NCBI GenBank assembly: GCA_030019025.1
Contig: JASEFR010000006.1
Span: 43,497-75,731, forward strand
DNA from: a bacterium
GTDB taxonomy: Bacteria; Hydrothermota; Hydrothermia; UBA1063
Reading direction: 5' to 3'
DNA length: 32,235 bases
The position numbers and the translations under genes were made by a program. The notes under the pieces were generated by a model that searched no databases, had not been told where the DNA came from, and saw only the letters and a list, made by a program, of their open reading frames with translations. The first letter of the stretch is position 1, and each line of letters begins with the position of its first letter. This document shows, piece by piece, positions 1 to 6,537 of the stretch.

Positions 1-138
1 GAGGCAAGCCAGCAATAAATTTAAATCCATGAAAGGGTTTTTAATACTCTGTTTTTCTCTTACATAGTCAATTTTTTCCTTAAAATTGAGTAGTTCCAGG
101 CTGCTGGTTAGTGGATATTTTATTAAGTTTATGGCCAT
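1..138 (-). CDS. Unknown protein, N-terminal part only (runs off window)
   Basis: An open frame of 46 codons starts at an ATG at 136-138 and continues past the left window edge on the minus strand. The start is supported by a strong ribosome binding site (GGAGGTT) lying seven bases before it, inside the end of the rlpA-like gene, which it overlaps by ten bases. This is the same tight-overlap style seen throughout the window. The visible residues begin MAINLIKYPLTSSLELL and show no signal peptide or motif I recognise. It is probably co-transcribed with the rlpA-like gene. The function cannot be told from this fragment. Confidence 0.6.
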   Translation of the reverse strand, partial: MAINLIKYPLTSSLELLNFKEKIDYVREKQSIKNPFMDLNLLLACL

Positions 139-512
139 GCAACAACCTCCAGTTTAATTAAAACAACACCTTTTATTTTCATATCTAATAACTCCGCTGC
201 CTTTTCAGAGAGGTCTATTATTCTGCCTTTCTTGAAAGGTCCTCTGTCATTTATCCTTACTATTACAGATTTACCGTTTTCCAAATTGGTTACCTTGACG
301 TAGGTGTTAAATGGAAGAGTCGGGTGGGCGGCTGTCAATTTTTTAGGGTCATATTTTTCACCCGATGCGGTTTTTCTTCCCCTAAATTCTTTTCCGTAAT
401 AGGAAGCATACCCAATCTGAACATATTCTCTGGATGTTTTCCTTGGAGCACAACCTGAGGCAAGAAGAAGGATGAGAATTAAAGGTGTAAAAACAACCTT
501 GAAAGAAATCAT
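129..512 (-). CDS. rlpA: RlpA-like lipoprotein (double-psi beta-barrel)
   Basis: Predicted cell-envelope protein of the RlpA family, whose studied members are septal-ring lipoproteins that bind or cleave peptidoglycan strands lacking stem peptides. Residues 1-21 form a lipoprotein signal with lipobox LASGC (Cys21). The double-psi beta-barrel fills the rest: GYASYYG, the GRKTASGEKYD segment, LTAAHPTLPFNT and INDRGPF are all present, including the Glu, His and Asp that align with residues needed for lytic activity in Pseudomonas RlpA. At 127 residues it lacks the C-terminal SPOR domain of the long form. The ATG at 510-512 has no ribosome binding site but sits nine bases after a near-consensus promoter, so translation may be leaderless. 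The gene downstream overlaps its end. Confidence 0.88.
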   Translation of the reverse strand: MISFKVVFTPLILILLLASGCAPRKTSREYVQIGYASYYGKEFRGRKTASGEKYDPKKLTAAHPTLPFNTYVKVTNLENGKSVIVRINDRGPFKKGRIIDLSEKAAELLDMKIKGVVLIKLEVVAWP

Positions 513-521
513 CTGATTTTA

Positions 522-550
522 ATAATAAAATATTGCGGTTGGTTTGTCAA
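522..550 (-). promoter_or_regulatory. Promoter of the rlpA-like gene, leaderless type
   Basis: On the minus strand, TTGACA (545-550) is followed by a 17-base spacer and TATTAT (522-527). Only nine bases separate the -10 box from the rlpA-like ATG, so the expected start of transcription falls within about three bases of the start codon. No Shine-Dalgarno sequence fits in that space. It is placed back-to-back with the promoter of the plus-strand operon. Confidence 0.75.
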
Positions 551-563
551 AGTCTTTAATTGT

Positions 564-592
564 TTGATTGACCCTTTGTGTTTATGTATAAT
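564..592 (+). promoter_or_regulatory. Promoter of the 599-5582 operon, leaderless type
   Basis: TTGATT (564-569), a 17-base spacer and a perfect TATAAT (587-592) are followed by only six bases before the ATG at 599. Transcription would begin essentially at the A of the start codon, and no ribosome binding site is visible. Confidence 0.75.
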
Positions 593-598
593 TTTGGC

Positions 599-1081
599 AT
601 GAAGAAAATTGGATGGTTTTTTTTTGTAATATCTATCGGAATTGTGGGCTATTTCCTCTATTTTTATCATTTTAAGTATGTTCCCGAAATCAACAGATTG
701 CAAGTTTTAATGGAAGAGAATCGTGTTTTGAGAGATAGCCTGCTTAAGGTGTTGCCAGTTGGCAAAATGGAGGTCCGTAAAGCTGAAAAATCCTTCAATT
801 TGCCTTATGAGGTGAAATACAAAATAGAAGATTTTTTTGTAAAAAACTCAGAGAGACTTTCAGACAATGCTAAAAGACGTTTAGGAGAGATTTCAAGATC
901 ACTCTCGGTGATACCTTATGATACAGTGGAGGTTATACTCTTTCCGGGTGGTCAATTGCAGATTAATAGAGCCCTTACTATAAAGAGGGAGCTTATATCA
1001 CAGGGATTAATGGAAGAAAAAGTTTTCGCCCGAGTGACAAAATATGGTGAGAAAGGTTTGATCATAATAAAAGTGAAATGA
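599..1081 (+). CDS. Membrane-anchored protein with coiled coil and OmpA-like C-terminus
   Basis: A 160-residue protein from the ATG at 599. An upstream in-frame ATG at 578 lies within the promoter and is unlikely to be used. Residues about 5-24 form one hydrophobic segment after MKK, leaving the rest outside the inner membrane. Residues about 28-50 look like a short coiled coil (EINRLQVLMEENRVLRDSLL). The last 70 residues have the size and order of an OmpA/MotB-like peptidoglycan-binding fold: a helix (LSDNAKRRLGEISRSL), a strand (VEVILF), an INRALTIKREL helix where the family has its NxxLSxxRA helix, then a closing strand. The classic signature residues are poorly kept, so this assignment is an inference. 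It is first of seven overlapping genes; its TGA overlaps the next ATG (ATGA). Confidence 0.7.
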   Translation: MKKIGWFFFVISIGIVGYFLYFYHFKYVPEINRLQVLMEENRVLRDSLLKVLPVGKMEVRKAEKSFNLPYEVKYKIEDFFVKNSERLSDNAKRRLGEISRSLSVIPYDTVEVILFPGGQLQINRALTIKRELISQGLMEEKVFARVTKYGEKGLIIIKVK

Positions 1082-1968
1082 TCGCATTGATTGTTAATCC
1101 GAGGGCAGGTCGTGGTAAAGCCTTTTCAGAACTTCCAAATGTGGAAAAGTTTGTAAAGAAATTTGAAATTCCGTATGAAGTGTTTATCACGTCGGGACCC
1201 GGTGATGCGACTAAGTTATCGGAAGAAATCAAGGGTTCTGGAAAATTTGAAAAAATTTTGATTTTGGGAGGAGATGGGACTGTTAATGAGGTGATACAGG
1301 CTCTTGTGGGAAGTGAAATTCCCATACTTCCTCTTCCTTTGGGAACGGGAAATGATTTTGTGAAGTTCTTTTATCCGCGTCAAAAATATGATACGGTTCT
1401 GGAAAGGCATCTGTTATCGGATAGGACAGCGAGGATTGACGTTGGTTTTTTGGAGAGTGAAAATTTAAAGAGGTATTTCATCAACGGAATGGGTATTGGA
1501 TTTGATTCTGAAGTTCTTAACAATATGAAAAAAATTAGATTGCTTAAGGGGGATTTCCTTTATACCAGTGCGGTTCTCCTAACTTTTCTACAATTCAAGG
1601 GTACGAATCTGGAAGTTTCTTTAGACAACGGCGAGATATCTTTTGCTGGGAAATTTTTGCTTTTTAATGTAGGTAACGGGCAGTATCTTGGGGGAGGTTT
1701 TAGGCTGTTTCCCGAGGCCAGTCTAAGGGATGGAAAACTGGACATTTCAATTATTGGATCTCTTAGACCGATGAGATTTTTCACTAACTTTTACAAGGCT
1801 TTTAAGGGAAAGCACATAACACTTCCTGAAGTTACTTATATAAAATCTGAAATTATCACAGTAAAATCAAATGTCCCCTTTAATCTCCAGCTGGATGGTG
1901 AACTTGCTCAGAATCTGACCTCTATTAAAGTTTCCGTTAGACCTGCTACTTTAAAGGTGGTAGTATGA
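1078..1968 (+). CDS. Lipid kinase, diacylglycerol kinase catalytic family (YegS/DgkB-like)
   Basis: Predicted cytoplasmic or membrane-associated ATP-dependent kinase for a lipid such as diacylglycerol. The 296 residues match the usual length of YegS/BmrU/DgkB proteins. Diagnostic motifs are NPRAGRGKA (7-15), the nucleotide-binding GGDGT followed by VNEV (64-72) and LGTGND (88-93). The C-terminal half keeps the beta-sandwich pattern, including GNGQYLGGGFRLFPEASLRDGKLD and an LQLDGE segment near residue 275. The start overlaps the previous stop by four bases. In bacteria such enzymes recycle diacylglycerol from phospholipid turnover or make other phospholipids; the exact substrate cannot be read from sequence. 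Confidence 0.88.
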   Translation: MIALIVNPRAGRGKAFSELPNVEKFVKKFEIPYEVFITSGPGDATKLSEEIKGSGKFEKILILGGDGTVNEVIQALVGSEIPILPLPLGTGNDFVKFFYPRQKYDTVLERHLLSDRTARIDVGFLESENLKRYFINGMGIGFDSEVLNNMKKIRLLKGDFLYTSAVLLTFLQFKGTNLEVSLDNGEISFAGKFLLFNVGNGQYLGGGFRLFPEASLRDGKLDISIIGSLRPMRFFTNFYKAFKGKHITLPEVTYIKSEIITVKSNVPFNLQLDGELAQNLTSIKVSVRPATLKVVV

Positions 1969-2888
1969 GATTTGTCGTTCTCGGCATTGGTTCCGTTGGA
2001 GGGTATCTGGTATCCCGGCTGGCTCTGGCAGGTAATACAGTGGAAGCCATTGTAAGTAAGAGATCTAACAAGCGTTTAATTGAAGTTGAAGGGATTGAAT
2101 ATTACGAAAAGGATAAGCGTTACGTTATAAAGGTACCCTGTTATGTTTACGAAGACCTTATGGAGATTGATACAGACTATCTAATCATTGCAACGAAGAC
2201 AGGAGACGCCCTACAAATTCTTGATGATCTCAAAGATAGGCGTTTTAACTTTAATTACATAGTTACTGTTCAAAATGGTATTGAATCTCACCTCAAAGCA
2301 GCTCAGATTTTTGGTGAAGATCATCTGATTCTCTCAATAAGGGAAGGCCTTTATGCCTTTGATTTGCACAAGATAAGGAATGTAAGTTACGGTAAAGTTG
2401 AAAACGTTGTGACGTCTTTAAGTGCAACCAGAGAATCTATGCAACAATTTGCTGAAATTTTAGTCGCTTCCAAGATTCCTGCTACGGTTTCATATGAGGC
2501 CAAGATGGTTTTGCACAAAAAGCTCGTTATAAATAGCATTATTAATCCTATCGCTTCGATTTTGAAAGTCAGGAATGGATATCTTCTAAAAATGCTAACT
2601 ACAAATACGGTGATTGGATTAATGAATGAAGCTATTAAGGTGTTATCCCTTGAAGGTGTATCCCTTAGTCAGATGGAGATAAGTGAAGATTTGAAGTCAG
2701 TACTTAAGGCAACTTCTGAGAATAAGTGCTCCATGCTGCAGGATCTTGAGAAAAAGAAAAAGACAGAAATCGATTATTTGAATGGATATCTACTGCGACT
2801 GGCAAAGAAACACGGGATAGAGATGCCTTTAAATCAAATGGTTTACGATCTCATTACAAGGATGGAGGAGCTCCATGGAGCGCATTGA
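1965..2888 (+). CDS. panE: 2-dehydropantoate 2-reductase (ketopantoate reductase) family
   Basis: Predicted NADPH-dependent reductase converting ketopantoate to pantoate in coenzyme A synthesis. Residues 7-13 (GIGSVGG) form the Rossmann dinucleotide loop. The C-terminal domain keeps the active-site residues known from E. coli PanE: HKKLVIN with catalytic Lys186 and Asn190, followed by INP, then SMLQD (Ser256) and TEIDYLNG (Glu268), ending with the usual HGIEMPLN segment. The length of 307 is typical. Its ATG overlaps the lipid kinase stop (ATGA). No other pantothenate genes lie nearby, so a related 2-keto acid reductase remains possible, but the full set of catalytic residues favours PanE. 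Confidence 0.85.
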   Translation: MRFVVLGIGSVGGYLVSRLALAGNTVEAIVSKRSNKRLIEVEGIEYYEKDKRYVIKVPCYVYEDLMEIDTDYLIIATKTGDALQILDDLKDRRFNFNYIVTVQNGIESHLKAAQIFGEDHLILSIREGLYAFDLHKIRNVSYGKVENVVTSLSATRESMQQFAEILVASKIPATVSYEAKMVLHKKLVINSIINPIASILKVRNGYLLKMLTTNTVIGLMNEAIKVLSLEGVSLSQMEISEDLKSVLKATSENKCSMLQDLEKKKKTEIDYLNGYLLRLAKKHGIEMPLNQMVYDLITRMEELHGAH

Positions 2889-4014
2889 CAAGTTGATGAA
2901 ACTGTTTGAAAATAAGCCCCTGGATGCAATTTTCCTTTTAAAACCTCTCAACATTTTTTATCTGACAGGGGCTTATGTGAATGGTGTACTTTACATCGGT
3001 GGTGAAAGACCGTTGCTTTTCGTGAGGAGGCCCAAAGAAAGACCTCTTAACTCCAGTGCAGATGTAGTTTTCATTAACTCTTTTAAAGATATTAAACCAT
3101 ATATCTCCAGACCCTTGAGTAAAGTTGGTCTTGAACTTGATTCACTTCCTTATAATACAGTGTTAAGAATGATTTCAACTTTTGGGATAGAAGAAACTGT
3201 AGACATATCCAATGAGGTTCGTCTTGTCAGGATGAAAAAGGATGATGTTGAAATTGAGAAAATTAAATCAGCAGGACAAATTGTGGCAAAAGTATTTGAA
3301 AGACTCAGAGATGTTTTTATCCCGGGTATGTCAGAACTGGATTTACTCATAGAGCTTGAGTATTTTTCAAGGAAGGTTGGAAACCTCGGGGTTTACAGAA
3401 TGCATTCCTTTGGAAACGAAGCCTCTTTTTCCCATATAATTCAGGGGGAAAGCGCCTTTTCCCCTTCGTATCTTGATGCCCCAACCGGGGGCCAGGGGGT
3501 ATCCGAGGCCTTCCCACAGGGGGCTTCCCACAGAAAGATAGAACCGAGTAAGCCTTTTACGGTTGACGTGATGATAAATTATGATGGTTACATTGCTGAT
3601 GCCACGAGGACTTTCATATATGGTGATATAAGTGAAGAGATTAAGGATTACTGGGGAAAACTTACTTCAATTTACAGATTTCTGACAGATTTACTTGTTC
3701 CTGGTAGCGTTTGTGAAGATGTTTATTTAAGGACCGTGTCTTATGTTGATTCTCTGGGATTAGGAGAAGCGTTTATGGGTGTAGGACGGGATAAAGTTAA
3801 ATTTATAGGCCACGGTGTGGGCCTTGAAGTCGACGAATTTCCCTTTTTAGCCAGAGGTTTCCCGCTAAGATTGGAGGAAAATACAGTTCTGGCAGTCGAA
3901 CCGAAGCTATTTAGTAAGTCTTTTGGAATAATGGGGATTGAAGATACTTTCTTAATTGAGAAAGATGGACCAAAGTCTTTAATCCCCTTCGACAAAGGGT
4001 TGATTGTTTTATGA
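2875..4014 (+). CDS. M24 family metallopeptidase (Xaa-Pro aminopeptidase-like)
   Basis: Predicted cytoplasmic dinuclear-metal hydrolase of the creatinase/prolidase fold. Residues 1-120 form a creatinase-type N-terminal domain (LKPLNIFYLTG is typical), and residues about 125-375 form the pita-bread domain. All five metal ligands are identifiable: Asp231, Asp242 (ADATRTF), His313 (GHGVGLEVDE), Glu342 (AVEPK) and Glu356 (GIEDT). The length of 379 fits Xaa-Pro aminopeptidases. The ATG lies just after GGAGGAG and overlaps the panE end by 14 bases. The insertion at about residues 185-222 is rich in Gly, Ser and Pro and locally GC-rich. Substrate is unproven; family members remove N-terminal residues before proline or act as dipeptidases. 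Confidence 0.85.
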   Translation: MERIDKLMKLFENKPLDAIFLLKPLNIFYLTGAYVNGVLYIGGERPLLFVRRPKERPLNSSADVVFINSFKDIKPYISRPLSKVGLELDSLPYNTVLRMISTFGIEETVDISNEVRLVRMKKDDVEIEKIKSAGQIVAKVFERLRDVFIPGMSELDLLIELEYFSRKVGNLGVYRMHSFGNEASFSHIIQGESAFSPSYLDAPTGGQGVSEAFPQGASHRKIEPSKPFTVDVMINYDGYIADATRTFIYGDISEEIKDYWGKLTSIYRFLTDLLVPGSVCEDVYLRTVSYVDSLGLGEAFMGVGRDKVKFIGHGVGLEVDEFPFLARGFPLRLEENTVLAVEPKLFSKSFGIMGIEDTFLIEKDGPKSLIPFDKGLIVL

Positions 4015-4823
4015 GGTTTTTAATCGGCTATCTTCAATATTTACCAGAGAAAGGAAATCCTGAGAAAAACGTGGAAAAGGTCAGAAGCATGCTGAAAGAC
4101 AAAGATTTTGACATCCTCGTTTTACCTGAATTGGCATTTTCGGGATATTTTTTCCTAACCCCAGAGGAGATTCTTCCTTATGTGGATGAGGGTTTCAACA
4201 GCACACCTGCTCTTTTTTTAAAGGAACTATCCAGAAGCAAAAAGGCTTTAATCCTTTGTGGTTTTCCCGAAAAAGCAGGTAGTAAGCTTTATAACAGCCA
4301 ATATGCTTTTTTACCTTCAGGGGACGTTGTAGTTTACAGGAAAAGTCACCTTTTTTATAAAGAAAAGCTTTTATTTGCTCCGGGAGATACCGGACCTGTT
4401 ATAGTTGAGTTTAAGGGAGCGAAGGTAGGGATGATGGTTTGCTTTGACTGGTTTTTCCCGGAATTTTCAAGGATTCTTGCTTTAAAAGGTGCTCAGTTGC
4501 TCGCACTGTCAGCAAATTTGGTGCTTCCGGGGTTGGGTCAGAAGGGAATGTATATCCGCTCCGTTGAAAATAGAGTATTCTCCATAGTGGCAAATAGAAT
4601 TGGAACTGAGTGTTCTCTGGATGGCGAGTGTTTGAATTTTACCGGAATGAGCCAGATAGTCTCACCCAAGGGTGAGGTTTTAGTCCAGAGTGGTGAAAGA
4701 GACGAAGAAGTGAAAATAGTATCTGTGGATTTGAAAGAGGCTGAAAATAAAAATGTCACGTCTCTTAATAATGTGTTTAATGATAGAAGAATTGATCTAT
4801 ACGGTAGATTCTTGAATGAGTAG
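4011..4823 (+). CDS. Carbon-nitrogen hydrolase (nitrilase superfamily)
   Basis: Predicted cytoplasmic amidase of the nitrilase superfamily. The three catalytic residues are clear: Glu40 in LPELAFSGY, Lys111 in YRKSHLF and Cys144 in MMVCFDWFFPE. The 270-residue length and the closing SPKGEVL segment are those of a single-domain amidohydrolase. It overlaps the M24 gene by four bases (ATGA) and the next gene by eight. Close relatives include omega-amidase, N-carbamoylputrescine amidase and deaminated glutathione amidase; I cannot choose between them. Location after a peptidase gene would fit peptide or metabolite repair and salvage, which is inference only. Confidence 0.87.
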   Translation: MRFLIGYLQYLPEKGNPEKNVEKVRSMLKDKDFDILVLPELAFSGYFFLTPEEILPYVDEGFNSTPALFLKELSRSKKALILCGFPEKAGSKLYNSQYAFLPSGDVVVYRKSHLFYKEKLLFAPGDTGPVIVEFKGAKVGMMVCFDWFFPEFSRILALKGAQLLALSANLVLPGLGQKGMYIRSVENRVFSIVANRIGTECSLDGECLNFTGMSQIVSPKGEVLVQSGERDEEVKIVSVDLKEAENKNVTSLNNVFNDRRIDLYGRFLNE

Positions 4824-5079
4824 TTTGATTTTTTGTCTTATTCTTTTTGCCCAGAATGACCCTTGGTGGGCAAAGGACAAGGTGAGGCATTTTGCAACCG
4901 CGTATATTTTAACAAAGGCAGCGATGCAGACAGGTATGGAAAAGAAGTGTTCTGCTGGTATAGTTATAAGTTTGTCAGTAGCCAAAGAAATTTATGATAA
5001 GAAAGTTAAAAAGAGTTCCTTTAGTTTTAAAGACCTATTATATGACCTTGGAGGAATTGCATTCGGCTACTTGCTATGA
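4816..5079 (+). CDS. YfiM-like (DUF2279) small envelope protein
   Basis: An 87-residue protein with a short hydrophobic N-terminus (1-12) that may act as a signal or anchor. The pattern DKVRHFATAYILT, then SLSVAKEIYDK, then SFKDLLYDLGGIAFGYLL matches the YfiM/DUF2279 group, in which a DK-xx-HF motif, a KE-x-YD motif and a closing D-xx-G-xxxG motif are conserved. The molecular function of that family is not known. The start overlaps the end of the nitrilase gene by eight bases and its own stop overlaps the Nudix ATG, so it is clearly translated within the operon. Confidence 0.6.
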   Translation: MSSLIFCLILFAQNDPWWAKDKVRHFATAYILTKAAMQTGMEKKCSAGIVISLSVAKEIYDKKVKKSSFSFKDLLYDLGGIAFGYLL

Positions 5080-5582
5080 GGCCTATTAAAGCTACTTTGC
5101 TTTATATCGTAAAAGACGGAAGAGTTTTACTTGTGTACAAAAAGAGAGGTCACGGAGAAGGCAAGTGGAATGGCATAGGTGGTAAGATTGCTAATGGCGA
5201 AACTCCTTTGGAGGGCATAATAAGGGAAGCAAAAGAAGAAGTCGGCATAGAGGTAAGAGACGTAAGGCTGAATGGAATTATCTATTTTTATAATGTTTAC
5301 GGGAAGGATTGGTGGGTGTGCGTTTTCAAATCATCAGAATTTGAAGGTAATGTTTCTGAAAGCGAAGAGGTCTTTCCTAAATGGTTTGAATTCAGTGAAA
5401 TCCCTTACGATGATATGTGGGAGGATGATAAGGAATGGCTTCCACACTTGCTTAGAGGTGGTTATTTCATCGGGAATTACTACTTCGAAGGTGATAAACT
5501 GGTAAAATCTGAATTGAATTTAGTTAGCGAAGAAGATCTTTTAAAAGAATACCAGATATTTGTTTCGGAGGGTGTTAAATAG
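5076..5582 (+). CDS. Nudix hydrolase, MTH1/8-oxo-dGTPase type
   Basis: Predicted cytoplasmic pyrophosphatase that clears oxidised or otherwise modified nucleotides. The Nudix box is complete: Gly36, Glu42, Arg50-Glu51, Glu54-Glu55 and Gly57. Two further regions resemble animal MTH1 (NUDT1) more than E. coli MutT: WNGIGGK before the box, and MWEDDKEWLPHLL followed by FIGNYYFEGDKL near residues 112-140, which in MTH1 shape the purine pocket. The length of 168 is close to MTH1. It is the last gene of the operon and its stop lies 14 bases from the convergent ARPP-1-like gene, with no obvious hairpin terminator between them. Confidence 0.85.
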   Translation: MRPIKATLLYIVKDGRVLLVYKKRGHGEGKWNGIGGKIANGETPLEGIIREAKEEVGIEVRDVRLNGIIYFYNVYGKDWWVCVFKSSEFEGNVSESEEVFPKWFEFSEIPYDDMWEDDKEWLPHLLRGGYFIGNYYFEGDKLVKSELNLVSEEDLLKEYQIFVSEGVK

Positions 5583-5596
5583 AATAAGGATGGGAT

Positions 5597-6502
5597 TTAT
5601 TCAGACGGAAAGGCCGCAACATGCAAAAGATTACCCTGGCTGGAAAATACTTTAGTAAGTAAGCTTTCTTTGCTTCCGATCAGGACTTCTCCCTCTGTTG
5701 GGGATTTGTGTTTTTTTAAGGTGATATCACTTATGAGATTAATAACCTCTTCAGGCGATTTGGGGATTGATGGCCCCTTTACATACCTTCTTATGTACCC
5801 ATCGAGAATATAACTTTTTAGCAGTTTTTTCTCAAATCTTCTATATATGGAATTAGAACCGAAAAAGTCGCACCCTATGAACTCGTCCTTTACGTATGCG
5901 AGAAATCCAATAGAATTTTCGATGGTCTCAAAGCCTTCCATAAGTTCTTCAATTACGTCATTTAAAGTTTTGTAAATGTCATGGAAGGAGCTTGTGAGAC
6001 TGCTAACCTTTGTCGCCTTTAATGTGCTGTCGATTTGAGACCAAATTAGCGACTGATTACTCTTAAACCCTCGTTTTTTCTCAAGGGATTCCTTTACAGT
6101 TTGAGCCAGTGTGCTTCTCAAAGTAGGAGTTATTGTGAATCCACCTTCGCTGAAAATTGGGCTTCCTGCCCATCGGTGCTGTTCGATGCAGGTTACGGGA
6201 ACCACATATTCTTTTTGAGGTTCTATGTATACATCCACGTTTAAAATTCTATTTTGCCTGGCTCCGAGAAGTTCCTCTCCATCTATTGCGAAGACCGGCC
6301 TTTCTCCGTTATTTTGGATTGATATTTTATCTACGCCGTGGGTATCTTTAAGAATGACACTTTTGTTTATTATTGCCTCCTCAAGGGTTGTAAAACCATC
6401 ATCTCCCAATTTACCTTCAATAGGGTGGATTTTAACATTGTGAATGAAAAATGGACTTCCAATTTTTAAATTACTAATAGACCATAAATCTTTTGATTTC
6501 AT
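5597..6502 (-). CDS. ARPP-1 family (DUF6569-like) domain protein
   Basis: A 301-residue protein recognisable by its central block: DGEELLGARQNRILN near residues 75-90, the VPVTCIEQHRW segment near 102-112, and GF/SNQSLIW further on. These are hallmarks of the ARPP-1 family (ARG and rhodanese-phosphatase-associated protein), which is widespread in bacteria and archaea but has no established biochemical activity. No signal peptide or membrane segment is visible, so it is probably cytoplasmic. It lies 18 bases after the GGDEF-ATPase-TPR gene yet has its own promoter inside the end of that gene; the ATG sits six bases after the -10 box without a ribosome binding site. Confidence 0.75.
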   Translation of the reverse strand: MKSKDLWSISNLKIGSPFFIHNVKIHPIEGKLGDDGFTTLEEAIINKSVILKDTHGVDKISIQNNGERPVFAIDGEELLGARQNRILNVDVYIEPQKEYVVPVTCIEQHRWAGSPIFSEGGFTITPTLRSTLAQTVKESLEKKRGFKSNQSLIWSQIDSTLKATKVSSLTSSFHDIYKTLNDVIEELMEGFETIENSIGFLAYVKDEFIGCDFFGSNSIYRRFEKKLLKSYILDGYIRRYVKGPSIPKSPEEVINLISDITLKKHKSPTEGEVLIGSKESLLTKVFSSQGNLLHVAAFPSE

Positions 6503-6508
6503 AATAAA

Positions 6509-6537
6509 ATATTAGCGTCATTATTGTGAAGAGTCAA
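6509..6537 (-). promoter_or_regulatory. Promoter of the ARPP-1-like gene, leaderless type
   Basis: On the minus strand, TTGACT (6532-6537), a 17-base spacer and TAATAT (6509-6514) are followed by six bases and the ATG at 6500-6502. The -35 box lies within the last codons of the upstream GGDEF gene. The spacing predicts transcription starting at the start codon. Confidence 0.65.

Noticed and set aside
3480-3535. Locally GC-rich, G-run-containing stretch inside the M24 peptidase gene, possible insertion or frameshift
   Set aside because: The frame stays open and the encoded Pro-Thr-Gly-Gly-type loop fits between conserved regions of the family, with all metal ligands intact afterwards; it is best read as a loop with unusual composition.
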